Of a stretch of DNA of 64,000 bases, positions 16,155 through 24,721 are shown one piece after another. Numbering within the stretch: position 1 is the stretch's first letter; every line of letters starts with the position of its first letter. Both the position numbers and the translations under genes were made by a program. The stretch is from Bog-473 sp963779735 (GTDB taxonomy: Bacteria; Actinomycetota; Acidimicrobiia; Acidimicrobiales; RAAP-2), in the NCBI GenBank assembly GCA_963779735.1, contig CAVZZJ010000009.1:62001-126000 (forward strand), given 5' to 3'. The notes beneath the pieces are model-generated. The model worked only from the letters and a program-made list of their open reading frames with translations, was not told where the DNA came from and searched no databases.

Positions 16155-16898
16155 ATGTTAGTACTCGACAGCGACCTTGGCCCCCCGCCGGAAGGTCTGG
16201 GGTCGCCGGACAGCTCGTCGCTCGCCAGTTCCAAGGTTTCGGTCGTCATAGTCGTCGCCGAACGGCTCTTCCGCTTGGGATTGGCCCGGCTTCTCGGCGA
16301 GGACGAGCGACTCGACGTCATCGGGGTCTCCGAAGGCCAGCCCGAGCTGGTGGACCTGTGCGCGGAAAGTTCCGTCGACGTGGTCCTGGTCGATCTGGAT
16401 TTGACCAAGGTCGACAGCATCGATCTCATCCGCGGGCTCGCCTCAGAGTCCCCGTCCACCAAATCGCTCGTCCTGACGTCGCAAGCCGACTGGCGTGTCC
16501 GCCCGGCCATGATCGCCGGCGCCGCCGGCATCCTCCTGAAGGACACTTCCCCCGAATCGATCAGGGCTGCCGTCATCTCGGTCCATCTCGGTGACCAGGT
16601 CCTGTGCAACGAGGCGGCCCGCTGGGTTCTCGGAGAGGAGTACTCCACCCATCTGACCCAACGGGAGTCGGACGTTCTCCAAATGGTGGCCCGAGGTGCG
16701 AACAACGCCGAAATCGCCGCACAGCTTCATCTCGGTCAGAAGACCGTGCGCAACTACGTCAGTCGCATTTACGGAAAGCTCGAGCTGAGCAACCGCGCCC
16801 AGATCGCCATGTACGTGGCCCGAACCGAGGCTGCTTGCGGGCCCGATCTGCCCAACTCGGCACCGGCCGGCAACGAGTCTCGAGTCCGCGACGCATGA
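16155..16898 (+). CDS. LuxR/NarL-family response regulator
   Basis: A 247-residue transcription factor. The receiver domain (about 29-145) has VVIVVAERLFRLGLARLL, phospho-acceptor Asp in DVVLVDLDLTKVDS, Thr in LVLTSQ and Lys in GILLKDTSPESI. The usual acidic pair after beta-1 is reduced to a single Glu. The C-terminal LuxR domain (about 172-230) reads LTQRESDVLQMVARGANNAE and LGQKTVRNYVSRIYGKL. The start ATG has GGGGAG three bases upstream. Its TGA overlaps the ATG of the Wzz-like gene (ATGA), so it is translationally coupled to the chain-length machinery and probably controls the polysaccharide genes. No cognate kinase is visible. Confidence 0.9.
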   Translation: MLVLDSDLGPPPEGLGSPDSSSLASSKVSVVIVVAERLFRLGLARLLGEDERLDVIGVSEGQPELVDLCAESSVDVVLVDLDLTKVDSIDLIRGLASESPSTKSLVLTSQADWRVRPAMIAGAAGILLKDTSPESIRAAVISVHLGDQVLCNEAARWVLGEEYSTHLTQRESDVLQMVARGANNAEIAAQLHLGQKTVRNYVSRIYGKLELSNRAQIAMYVARTEAACGPDLPNSAPAGNESRVRDA

Positions 16899-18446
16899 AC
16901 GAACAGCCACTCAATATGCGGACATCACTGCGAGAGATCTGGCGCCGCCGCGTCCTGGTCCTGATCGTCGCCGTGCTGTGCGGAGCGGCGGGCGCCGCCT
17001 ACGGGTTCCTCAAGCCTGCCAACGCCACCGCCGTCGCCCTGGTGTTGTTCCCCCAGTCCGGGAACTCCGGTGCCCTCGGGTCCAGCATCGCCACGAAGGA
17101 GGTGATCGCCAAGAGCACGCCGGTCCTGGGCGCAGTCGGAGCCGAGCTCTCGCCGCCGCTTTCAGCACTCGATGTCAAGAAGCTGGTGTCCATCGGCCAG
17201 TTGAGCGGGCAGGTCCTGCAGATTGAGGCGCAGGGCCGGACGAGCTCCGACGCCCTCCGTCTGGCGAACGGCGTCGCGGCGAGCTTCATTCAGTACGTCA
17301 CCCAGTTGGACGCCGGATACTCGGGACCCGCCGTGGCATCACTGCGGCACCAATCAAGCCTGCTGACCGAGCAGATCAACAACCTGCAGACGCAGATCAA
17401 CACCGTCTCGGGCCGCCTGAACTCAGAGGGGGCCGGGTCGAGCGCCGGCCAACAGGACGCCACGTTGCTCAGTCAATTCGCGCGACGAGCAGAACCAGGT
17501 CTCGCTGGAGCTCAACAGCGTCACTAGCCGCTTGGCGGCAGCGCAGCTTGCGGGCGGCTCGGCTTCGGGAACGACGCTCGTACTGCAGAAGGCCACGGTC
17601 CAGCCCGTGTCCCGCTACGAGCTTCCGATCGAAGCGGGCATCATCGGCTTCGTCATCGGGTTGCTCGGCGGAGCGGTGTTCGTACTCATCCGGGCCCAAC
17701 GCGGAAGTCGCCTGCGGTTCCGGGACGAAATCGCCCGCGTCGCGGGTGCCCCGGTCATCGCCTCGCTCGAAGCACCGGGCTGCACCACCGCTTCCGCCTG
17801 GCGCGAACTGCTCGAGGGGGCGCCTCGTGCCACCGAGGAATGGGCGCTCCGCCACCTTCTGTACACCGTGCAGAACGGGACCGCTAGCCGGTCGGCCGTT
17901 CGGGTTATCTCGTTCGCCGGGGATTCGCCGGCCCTGACCACCGGTCCTCGACTGGCTCTGCACGCCGCCGTAAGCGGAGTTCGCACCTGCCTCGTACCAG
18001 GAGACCCGCCCGAGCGCGACCATGGGTCACTCGCTCCGTTGCGGGCAGCGTTCACCGGCGCCGAGGCGGTGGGTCACGGGCTGCCACTCACCGTCGGTGC
18101 GTCCGATGCGGGCGGCCCTCCGTTACAACTGCTTGTCTCAGTCGTCGTGCTCGACCGAACCTCGTCGACGCTGGCCGATTCTGATGCGGTGAACGTGCTC
18201 TCGGTGTCGCCGAACCTCCTGACGGCCGATGACCTGGCACAGCTCGCCTTGGCCGCAACCGACCACGGATCGGTTCTCGAGGGCGTGGTGGTGGTAAACC
18301 CCGATCCCGCCGACACCACGACCGGCCGGTGGAACGACGAGGTCGTCCGCCCGTTCTCCTCGGGCTCGCTTCGTGGCGCGGCCACCGGGGATCCGGTGTC
18401 CCTCGACGCACAGACCGTGTATCCGCTTCGCCGGGAGGGCTCATGA
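16895..18446 (+). CDS. Wzz/CpsC-like polysaccharide co-polymerase, interrupted by a one-base frameshift
   Basis: About 516 residues once the frame is joined, close to the 508 of its neighbour. It has TM1 at about 18-40 (RRRVLVLIVAVLCGAAGAAY), a periplasmic coiled coil (SLLTEQINNLQTQINTVSGRL), TM2 at about 245-267 (IGFVIGLLGGAVFVLI), then a cytoplasmic domain resembling the BY-kinase fold. The first frame stops at 17527. The second frame continues the same protein from about 17484 (DEQNQVSLELNSVTSRLAAA), so one base too many lies near 17480-17486. The kinase-like region (VISFAGDSPALTTGPRLALH, near 335) has no Walker A lysine. Starts at ATG 16895, overlapping the regulator stop. Confidence 0.82.
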
Positions 18447-18465
18447 CCAAGGACCGGCAAGGTTG

Positions 18466-19992
18466 ATGGCGGCGGCCGTGCAGGAAGAGGATCCCGTCCT
18501 CGGCCGGGTCATCCACCTGCGCGCCCTGGGGGCGGCGATCCGGCGCAGGTGGCGAGTGTGGGTCGTCTTCGGCCTCGTGGGTCTCGTGGTGGGAGCCGGC
18601 CTCCACGTGGTGATTCCCCGAAAGTACGCGGCAACCTCCGACCTCTATCTGGCGATTCCTTCCGGCTCCAACCCCTTGGAGGTGATGGCGGACAACGTCG
18701 CGCTCCTCCAAACCGATGCCGTCGCGAAGCAGGCCATCGCCGCGAGCGACCTGCATATGAGCCCGCACACGCTGCTCACCCACACTTCTGCGCTCTCCCT
18801 GAGTGACAACATCATGTCGATCAAGTTCAGCGCATCCTCCCCGTCGCAAGCCGTTGCAGGAGCCAGGGCCGTCGCCCAAGCATTTCTAGCCGTGCAGAAA
18901 GGGGAGCTCCGTCGGCAGACCGACGGGCTCGTGCACTCGCTTCAGTCGCAGATCGCCTCGCTCAGCACCTCCATCGCCGCGCTCGACACGCAGATCGACA
19001 ACCAGTCCACCGCATCCAATGCGAGCAACTCGCTCACCGATCTGATCAATGAGCGGAGCGACAACGAATCACAGGTCTCGCAGCTCCAGGGCCAGATCGG
19101 TCAAGCGCAGACGGAGGAGCAGTCCTCCGACGCCATCAGCTACGTACTGGACCCGGCGACACTGGTTCCTGTGTCGGCGAGGAAGGTGATCCTCGTCGAT
19201 GGCCTCTCGGGACTGGTCGCCGGTCTAGCCATCGGTCTCGCCGTGGTCGTGTTCGGTGCACTGTTCTCCCAGGGAGCCCCCGACCGCGTCACGGTGGCAG
19301 AGACGCTCGGTTCGCCGGTCGCCTTGAACCTCGAGCGTTACCGAGGTCCACGCCTGTTGCGCCGACGCCGGCTGGCCCGGCGCCTGCGAGCACCGGATCC
19401 GGCGATCCGCATGATCGAACGGCGGCTACGAGTACAGCTCGAATCGGCACCGGGGTCGGCGCTGGCGGTCGTCACGATAGGAGCCCCTGAGCCGGCCGCG
19501 CTCGGGGTCGGCGCGCTGGCCCTCGACCTCTCCTCGGAGGGGCGCCGGGTCGTCGTGGTCGACGCAGCGGACGACCGGCTGCTGGCCTCCATGCTCGGCC
19601 TGTCCCCCACGTCTCACACCATGGAGATGTTCCCGGTTCCGGGGGATGGACCATCCTCCCTGCGCCTGCTCGTGGCACCACCGGACCCGATACAGATGGC
19701 AGAGAAGCCTCCTCCCGACGACACCGATGCTCTCCTGGTCCTGGCCGCGCTCGACCCTGCGTTCGGAGCCGACCACCTCGCGCCCTGGGTCTCCGACGCC
19801 GTGGTGGTGCTGTCCAGCCGGGGCGTCACCCTGGCTCGCCTGGACGTGGGCCGCGAAATGTTGCGCCAGGCCGGGATCTCCCTGCGCTCTGTCATCCTCT
19901 TGGGTTCTGATCCCCAAGACGAGAGTTCAGGAGTGCTCAGCCCTGATGAGTTCCGGCTCACGCCGGTCCACCCCGCCCCGTGGCCGAGCTAG
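18466..19992 (+). CDS. Wzz/CpsC-like polysaccharide co-polymerase with pseudo-kinase domain
   Basis: A 508-residue protein that should set chain length with the polymerase. Order: TM1 (VWVVFGLVGLVVGAGLHVVI, about 28-50), Wzz-type periplasmic part with coiled coil (LVHSLQSQIASLSTSIAAL, then LTDLINERSDNESQVSQLQG), TM2 (GLSGLVAGLAIGLAVVVFGA, about 243-265), and a cytoplasmic P-loop-like domain. Where BY-kinases have a GKS/T Walker A, this reads TIGAPEPAALGVGALALDL (near 330). The Walker A'-like VVVVDAADD (near 361) remains. No tyrosine cluster is seen at the C-terminus. Start ATG 18466 follows GGCAAGG; the gene overlaps the polymerase gene by 13 bp. Confidence 0.85.
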   Translation: MAAAVQEEDPVLGRVIHLRALGAAIRRRWRVWVVFGLVGLVVGAGLHVVIPRKYAATSDLYLAIPSGSNPLEVMADNVALLQTDAVAKQAIAASDLHMSPHTLLTHTSALSLSDNIMSIKFSASSPSQAVAGARAVAQAFLAVQKGELRRQTDGLVHSLQSQIASLSTSIAALDTQIDNQSTASNASNSLTDLINERSDNESQVSQLQGQIGQAQTEEQSSDAISYVLDPATLVPVSARKVILVDGLSGLVAGLAIGLAVVVFGALFSQGAPDRVTVAETLGSPVALNLERYRGPRLLRRRRLARRLRAPDPAIRMIERRLRVQLESAPGSALAVVTIGAPEPAALGVGALALDLSSEGRRVVVVDAADDRLLASMLGLSPTSHTMEMFPVPGDGPSSLRLLVAPPDPIQMAEKPPPDDTDALLVLAALDPAFGADHLAPWVSDAVVVLSSRGVTLARLDVGREMLRQAGISLRSVILLGSDPQDESSGVLSPDEFRLTPVHPAPWPS

Positions 19993-21278
19993 GCGCGCCG
20001 GTGGGGACCGTGCCCGCCGTCAAAGGTAGGCCACAGACCGCGCACGGCGATGCAGGGCTCCGACGGGTCTTCGCCATCTGGTGCCTGCTCTTCTTCAACG
20101 CGCTCACCCCCATACAAGGTTCGATCGTGCCGATCCCGCACAGGGTCGCCCAGCTCCTGACCCAAGGCTCGTTGGCGGTGGCGCTCGTCCTGGCCCTGAC
20201 CGTCAACCCCCGCATGCGTATCCGACCCAACTGGTTCCTCGGGCTCTACACGTTGCTGGCGGTCACCTCGCTTACGATGAGCGTGCGATTGGTCGGGCTG
20301 GGCACCGCCTACCGGAGCGTCCGGCTCGTCGGCTTCCTCGCCGTGCTGTGGCTCCTCACCCCGTGGTGGGGAAGACGAGACCTCACAGTCCTGCGTTGCC
20401 AGATGCGCTTCCTCCTTATCATCCTGGCCTCGGTCGTCCTGGGCCTTTTCATTTCGCCGGGCAAGGCCATGCCAGGCGGACGCCTGAGCGGCACGATCTG
20501 GCCGATCTGGTCGACGCAGGTGGCCCACTATGCGGCCGAGGTTGCCGGACTAACCGTGGTGCTTTGGCTGTCTCGCCTGGTGACCGGCCGACGAGCCCTC
20601 ATGCTCGCCGTGCCGGCCATTGTCGTCTTGGTGCTCACCCACACGCGGACTGCGCTCCTGGCCATGCTCGTCAGCTTGCTGGTCGCGGGAGTCAGCTTGT
20701 TTTCGGCCCGACGACGCGTTCGCCAGACGTTCGCAGCCGCTCTGATCGTCCTCGTGGCCGTCGGAGTCCCGGCGGCGCCCTACCTGACGCACTGGTTGGC
20801 GCGCGGGGAGAACAGCCAGCAGCTCCAGGACCTCACCGGTCGCACCAAGGCCTGGTCGGCGGCACTCGCGGTCCAGCGACCGACCACCAACGTGATCTTC
20901 GGGAGCGGCCTGTCCAACGATGCGGTGAACGGATCACCGAACGCGGCAGAGAACGGCCTGCCCATCGACAGCAGCTGGATCTCGATCTACCAGGACCAGG
21001 GCATCGTCGGTGAGGTGCTGGTCGGCGCGATGTTCCTCCTCCTCCTGGTACTCGCCTTCACCAGAGCTCGCGGGCCGACGCGGGCGCTGGCGCTCTATCT
21101 GATCGTCTACGCCATGATCGCGGGTATCAGCGAGAGCGGCCTGGGTGGTGCGTCGCAATACCTCCTGGACCTGAGCGTCGTGGCGTCTCTGCTGACCCTT
21201 CCGTCGGCCACGGGCGCCGGCCTCTCCTTCAGGCTCAGGCTGCCCAGATATCGCTGGACCGCCGAGAACGAGGCCTGA
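19980..21278 (+). CDS. O-antigen ligase/polymerase (Wzy-like) membrane protein
   Basis: A 432-residue protein with about 10-11 hydrophobic helices. In the middle, LVLTHTRTALLAMLVSLLVAG is the signature strand of the O-antigen ligase/polymerase family. The long periplasmic loop around residues 270-330 has RTKAWSAALAVQRPTTNVIFGSG [key residues R, W and FGSGLSND] and DSSWISIYQDQGIVGEVLVG, both typical of this family. It likely polymerises flipped repeat units, regulated by the two co-polymerases upstream. GTG start at 19980 lies inside the end of the preceding gene, consistent with coupling. It converges on the methyltransferase gene with a 13-bp gap and no obvious terminator. Confidence 0.87.
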   Translation: MAELGAPVGTVPAVKGRPQTAHGDAGLRRVFAIWCLLFFNALTPIQGSIVPIPHRVAQLLTQGSLAVALVLALTVNPRMRIRPNWFLGLYTLLAVTSLTMSVRLVGLGTAYRSVRLVGFLAVLWLLTPWWGRRDLTVLRCQMRFLLIILASVVLGLFISPGKAMPGGRLSGTIWPIWSTQVAHYAAEVAGLTVVLWLSRLVTGRRALMLAVPAIVVLVLTHTRTALLAMLVSLLVAGVSLFSARRRVRQTFAAALIVLVAVGVPAAPYLTHWLARGENSQQLQDLTGRTKAWSAALAVQRPTTNVIFGSGLSNDAVNGSPNAAENGLPIDSSWISIYQDQGIVGEVLVGAMFLLLLVLAFTRARGPTRALALYLIVYAMIAGISESGLGGASQYLLDLSVVASLLTLPSATGAGLSFRLRLPRYRWTAENEA

Positions 21279-21291
21279 CCCGGAATCGCAC

Positions 21292-22158
21292 TCAGCGAGT
21301 CTTGACCTCGAACTCGACCCAGAGGTGCCACCCCATCAGGCGAGCACCCGGCAGCCGATGCACCGGCAACGGTGGGGCATGCATGAACTCCTTGTGGACC
21401 CCCACGAGGTGGAAGTCCGGGAAGTCTCGTCTCAGCGCGGCGAGGTCGTAGACCCTGGTGAAGGGATTGAGAGGGCCGTCCGTGTTCGCATGGGTGAACC
21501 GCTCCAAGTGGAGGTACTGCCAGAGTCCCTGGCGTTCGGCGTTGCGCAGATGGGTACCGAGGAGTCCATTCCGCACCCGCGACCTAATGGGCCACGCCAA
21601 GAGGAGTGCAGCTCGGCGGACGATGGCGATCGACACGAGGTAGTTGAGGGAGCGCCGGGCGTAGATCATCGCGACGAGGCGCCCACCCGGCCGAAGCACA
21701 CGGGCGATCTCGGACTGGGCAGCGGCGATGTCCGGGACGTGGTGCAGGACCCCGTGGGAGAACACCAGGTCGACGCTCTGGTCGGGCAAGGGGATCGCGG
21801 TAGCCGAGCCACGGGTGACCTCCTCGTACGGAAGCCCGAAGAGCTCGAGACGGAGCGACACACGCCGCACGGCTTCGTCCGTCACGTCCATCCCGGTCCA
21901 CCGGGCACCCCGGCGGATCAGCCCCTCCGACTCGGCCCCCTGGCCGAGACCGATCTCGAGCACCCGCTTGCCCCGCACGTCGAGTTCATCGAGGCATCGG
22001 GGGATGTGGCGCTCCAGGCGATAACGGTCCGCGTCGTAGGTAGCGAAGAATGCGGCGTGGTCTCCCCGAAACCGCTCGTTCAGGCCGCCGGAGAGGTGGT
22101 CACCGCAGGGGTGCGTCTGCCAGAAATCGGCGATCGCAGCCTCAGTTGTGACGTCCAC
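21292..22158 (-). CDS. Class I SAM-dependent methyltransferase
   Basis: A 288-residue Rossmann-fold methyltransferase. Motif I is RVLEIGLGQGAESEGLIRRG; DVTDEAVRRVSLRLELFGL follows; ATAIPLPDQSVDLVFSHGVL and HHVPDIAAAQSEIARVLRPG are the post-I and motif III regions of the Methyltransf_11/25 type. I chose GTG 22158 (VDVTTEAAIADFWQTHPCG), where family similarity begins, with GAGG upstream; the frame remains open to 22341 with poor composition. Relatives in polysaccharide clusters modify sugars or the lipid carrier, but the acceptor is unknown. It is the last gene of the cluster, convergent with the polymerase, and its promoter would lie just before the tRNA. Confidence 0.85.
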   Translation of the reverse strand: MDVTTEAAIADFWQTHPCGDHLSGGLNERFRGDHAAFFATYDADRYRLERHIPRCLDELDVRGKRVLEIGLGQGAESEGLIRRGARWTGMDVTDEAVRRVSLRLELFGLPYEEVTRGSATAIPLPDQSVDLVFSHGVLHHVPDIAAAQSEIARVLRPGGRLVAMIYARRSLNYLVSIAIVRRAALLLAWPIRSRVRNGLLGTHLRNAERQGLWQYLHLERFTHANTDGPLNPFTRVYDLAALRRDFPDFHLVGVHKEFMHAPPLPVHRLPGARLMGWHLWVEFEVKTR

Positions 22159-22360
22159 GGTCCTCGGCCTCCCGTAGCGGATACAACTCAGAGTCCGAGG
22201 CGCCCTTGTTGATACATCCCGGACCGGGTCCCGCGCTCCTACCCGGTCCGGTCTCCGCCTAAGGAGGGACTGCGGCGGTTTCGACTTGTCGCCCACGAGG
22301 GCGCCACCGCTCATCTGGTCACTGCGACGTCCTCTTGCCACCCGGTAGGATCATGACTTC

Positions 22361-22444
22361 GCCCGGATGGCGGAATCGGCAGACGCGGCGGCCTCAAAAG
22401 CCGTTGTTCGAAAGGACGTGCGGGTTCAAGTCCCGCTCCGGGCA
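22361..22444 (+). tRNA. tRNA-Leu (anticodon CAA)
   Basis: An 84-base cloverleaf. The acceptor stem GCCCGGA pairs with TCCGGGC, followed by discriminator A at 22444. The anticodon stem GCGGC/GCCGT encloses loop CTCAAAA, giving anticodon CAA (reads UUG). A long variable arm and the T-arm GCGGGTTCAAGTCCCGC are present. The 3' CCA is not encoded. The class II (long variable arm) structure fits leucine. Confidence 0.96.
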
Positions 22445-22552
22445 CGAGGTATTTTCATCGTTAGCCCTGGTCATCGGATTGCGTGCAGGACGCCGCACCC
22501 GCTCCGAACCAGGCGATCGATCACAACTGATCACAAGGAGGCGCCGCGGCAA

Positions 22553-22852
22553 ATGTCGTGGAGATTCGAACTCGTCGGCGACAACGTGGACCTCGTATTC
22601 CTCTCGGGGCTCTTTCCGGCTCACAGCCACGTCCGCGTCTTGGAAACCGATGGGCGATTTGCGCTTGAGGCAGACACACTGGACAAGATGACTGGTGACC
22701 ACGTGGCACGCCCGATACAGCGAAGGCGCTTCTGGGCAACGTGGGTGTGCCAGAAGTCATGGAACCGGATTCGGGGCAGCTTGGCCTTCTCCACGCGCCG
22801 GCCGAACACCTTGGCGACAGACTCAGGGTCAAGGGGTCGCTTGTCTGGCTGA
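22553..22852 (+). pseudogene. Truncated hypothetical gene joined to an integrase remnant
   Basis: An ATG at 22553 with AAGGAGG 11 bp upstream opens a protein-like stretch of about 46 residues (MSWRFELVGDNVDLVFLSGL, then LETDGRFALEADTLDKM). From about 22700 the frame becomes the antisense of an integrase fragment and loses protein character, ending at 22852. It therefore looks like the 5' end of a native gene cut by a recombination event. A direct repeat GATCACAA at 22519-22526 and 22529-22536 (10-bp period) precedes the Shine-Dalgarno sequence. The family is not recognised. Confidence 0.45.
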
Positions 22853-22890
22853 GTGAACACGAGGTCATAGGGGATTACGCGTAGTGGAAC
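22720..22890 (-). pseudogene. Tyrosine recombinase (phage-type integrase) C-terminal remnant
   Basis: The minus strand encodes LVFTQPDKRPLDPESVAKVF followed by GRRVEKAKLPRIRFHDFWHT, clearly homologous to the 'LVF..PDG.PL.P.S....F......LP.IR.HDLRHT' box of tyrosine recombinases. The catalytic Arg of HxxR is Trp here (HDFWHTH), and neither the first Arg box nor the Tyr box is present. It is a dead fragment about 280 bp downstream of tRNA-Leu, a common integration target. Confidence 0.7.
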
Positions 22891-23327
22891 CTGCGACGTT
22901 TCAAGATGTGACATGGCGCAAAGCCCAGGCGGTGGCGCCAGGCCGTAGTGGAAGGCCACTATCAAATCATCGAATGCGGTTCAGCAGCGGGGAAGGAGCT
23001 GCGCATACGTCATCGCCGAGATGCTTACCTTCGCCGTTAGTGGGTAGGCGGGGGACCTATCTTCCCGGCGCCGTTCATCCGCGGGACCGCCGGTGTCTTC
23101 GTGCACGAACTGATCCCCGGAATGGCGCTGGCGTTTACCTACCTCCCCGCAGGGGCACCAGGGTCTCTCGTCGCTACACCGTTCCCCTGGTTCTGCGTGC
23201 GGCGTTCCTGACACAGGTGGAAGTGCACTCCGGACGGCTCCCGTAATGGTGGCCGTGGTCGCTGCATCCTTGTCATGGAGGCGGTGAAGTACATTCGGGC
23301 CAGCCGCACCACCGCTGGCGGGGCTTC
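22891..23327. other. Gene-less stretch with possible coding debris
   Basis: No intact gene. A plus-strand frame around 23055-23212 reads GPIFPAPFIRGTAGVFVHEL then IPGMALAFTYLPAGAPGSLV, which looks protein-like but has no start and no recognised family. It is probably more debris of the island that begins at the tRNA. Confidence 0.4.
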
Positions 23328-23774
23328 CTACGTGACGGTCGCGTTCAAGGCTTCCGTGATGTCCTCTATCGCGGCCCGCTCGGCCTCGCTCACTTCTTGA
23401 CCGTGCTCACGGTGAGCAGCGGCGACCTTGTGGGACAGCGTGACGATGAACCGGCGATATTCTTCGACCTCTTCCGACGCAGCCTTTCTCTGAAGCAGAG
23501 CGACCGAATCACGCAGGTGTTGCAGTCCGTGTTGCTTGAGTTCTTCGGGAGAGTGATAGTGCGTGTGATCCCGCTCAGGTTTCGCCGCGACAATCGCATC
23601 GAGAAGTTCGCTTTTCCCGTGCTGTTGGCGTGCCTCGACATAGGCCTTCGCCATGGCGATGGTCTCGCGAAACGAACCGCCTCGTTGGGCAGTGACAACG
23701 ATCATTCCGGCACTTGGTGGGGCTTCGAGGATCAGCTGCCATTCCTCAGCCGTGAAGTCAGACTTCGAGGTCAT
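23328..23774 (-). CDS. Conserved hypothetical protein, helical (TAEEWQLILEAPP type)
   Basis: A 148-residue soluble protein of unknown function. The ATG at 23774 was chosen because MTSKSDFTAEEWQLILEAPP starts a compact, protein-like sequence; upstream codons look non-coding. It has a Gly-containing segment (AGMIVVTAQRGGSFRETIAM) and a largely helical, charged remainder (AKAYVEARQQHGKSELLDAI; EEYRRFIVTLSHKVAAAHRE). No catalytic motif or membrane segment is apparent. I recall similar hypothetical proteins in actinobacteria but can name no family. It stands alone in the island, with no operon partner on its strand. Confidence 0.7.
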   Translation of the reverse strand: MTSKSDFTAEEWQLILEAPPSAGMIVVTAQRGGSFRETIAMAKAYVEARQQHGKSELLDAIVAAKPERDHTHYHSPEELKQHGLQHLRDSVALLQRKAASEEVEEYRRFIVTLSHKVAAAHREHGQEVSEAERAAIEDITEALNATVT

Positions 23775-23972
23775 AGCCAGTCTCCGATCTCTAACAATCG
23801 CCAACTCACTCCCTTGCACGCACCGTAGCGTCCGGTTGCACAGGCGTGTGGCATCGCGCCACTCGAGGGTCGCCACCTAACCCAGAAGTCTGCTCTCGAT
23901 GTGCCGGACGGCCACGCCCAGGCGGACTGGGGCACCCGGCTGCTCAGGTTCGAGCGAGCATCAATCGTCCTC

Positions 23973-24425
23973 TCAGACCACCCATTCCCCGTTGCGCATG
24001 ACGGTGCGCCCCGCCGGGTCCTCGCCTTCCCGCCAGACCTGCATGCGCTCTGGCCCGAGCACCAAGTAGACGTAGTTGCCCGCATCTGTCCGGGGGTCCC
24101 AGCCCGCCTGGGCGGCGTACCCCTCAGCCAGCGGCACCGGGGCCTCGGATGCGGGGATGGACTCAACGAGGACGACGTCGATCATGACGACATCGCGGGT
24201 CTCGCCCAAGGCGAGGCGGGCTCGCCCGTCGGCGATGATATTGGACACCGTGAGTGACCTCGGACCGGTGGCCAGCACGACCTGACTGCCGTTCCAGGTG
24301 TGGGTCACCGGAACGAGGTGGACGGCACCGGTGGGCGAAGCGGATGCGATCCAAACGTTAGCCTCGACCGCCGCCAGTTTCGATAGGGCGTCGGCCTTAC
24401 GCTCTTTGGGCGACCGAGTTGCCAT
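23973..24425 (-). CDS. Pyridoxamine-5'-phosphate-oxidase-like, probably F420-binding, split-barrel protein
   Basis: A 150-residue split-barrel flavin/deazaflavin protein. Typical strands are ANVWIASASPTGAVHLVPVT, SQVVLATGPRSLTVSNIIAD and RARLALGETRDVVMIDVVLV, followed by GNYVYLVLGPERMQVWREGE near the C-terminus. This pattern matches actinobacterial PPOX-class F420-dependent proteins (TIGR03668-like), which bind F420 or FMN and reduce small molecules or heme products. Binding residues cannot be settled by eye. It is divergent from the 3-hydroxyisobutyrate-dehydrogenase-like gene across a 296-bp gap that should hold both promoters. Confidence 0.82.
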   Translation of the reverse strand: MATRSPKERKADALSKLAAVEANVWIASASPTGAVHLVPVTHTWNGSQVVLATGPRSLTVSNIIADGRARLALGETRDVVMIDVVLVESIPASEAPVPLAEGYAAQAGWDPRTDAGNYVYLVLGPERMQVWREGEDPAGRTVMRNGEWVV

Positions 24426-24721
24426 GCTCCAAGCATGTCACCGACCAGCCTCGTGCGCCACAGAAAGCAAAGAGGTATGTAAGTAGGAACAACGGCGGTG
24501 ACGCCGCGATCGCGAGTCCTCATCCGACGATCGTCGCACTGCCGGAGGCGTGTCGCCTCTCGCCGCCGTACAGGTCATGAGATCCTCCGTCGTGCAGAGG
24601 CGAGCCATTTCTGATCCTACCGACCGACCCAGGCGAAAGGGCAGGGGCACGCGTCGAGAGCAACAGCGCGATGCTGGTAATGACCCGTTGCTCAACGGAC
24701 CTACGCCGAGAGGGGAGAACG

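Noticed and set aside
22316..22351. Promoter for tRNA-Leu
   Set aside because: A TAGGAT is present 9 bp before the tRNA, but the candidate -35 boxes have spacings of 5 or 24 bp.
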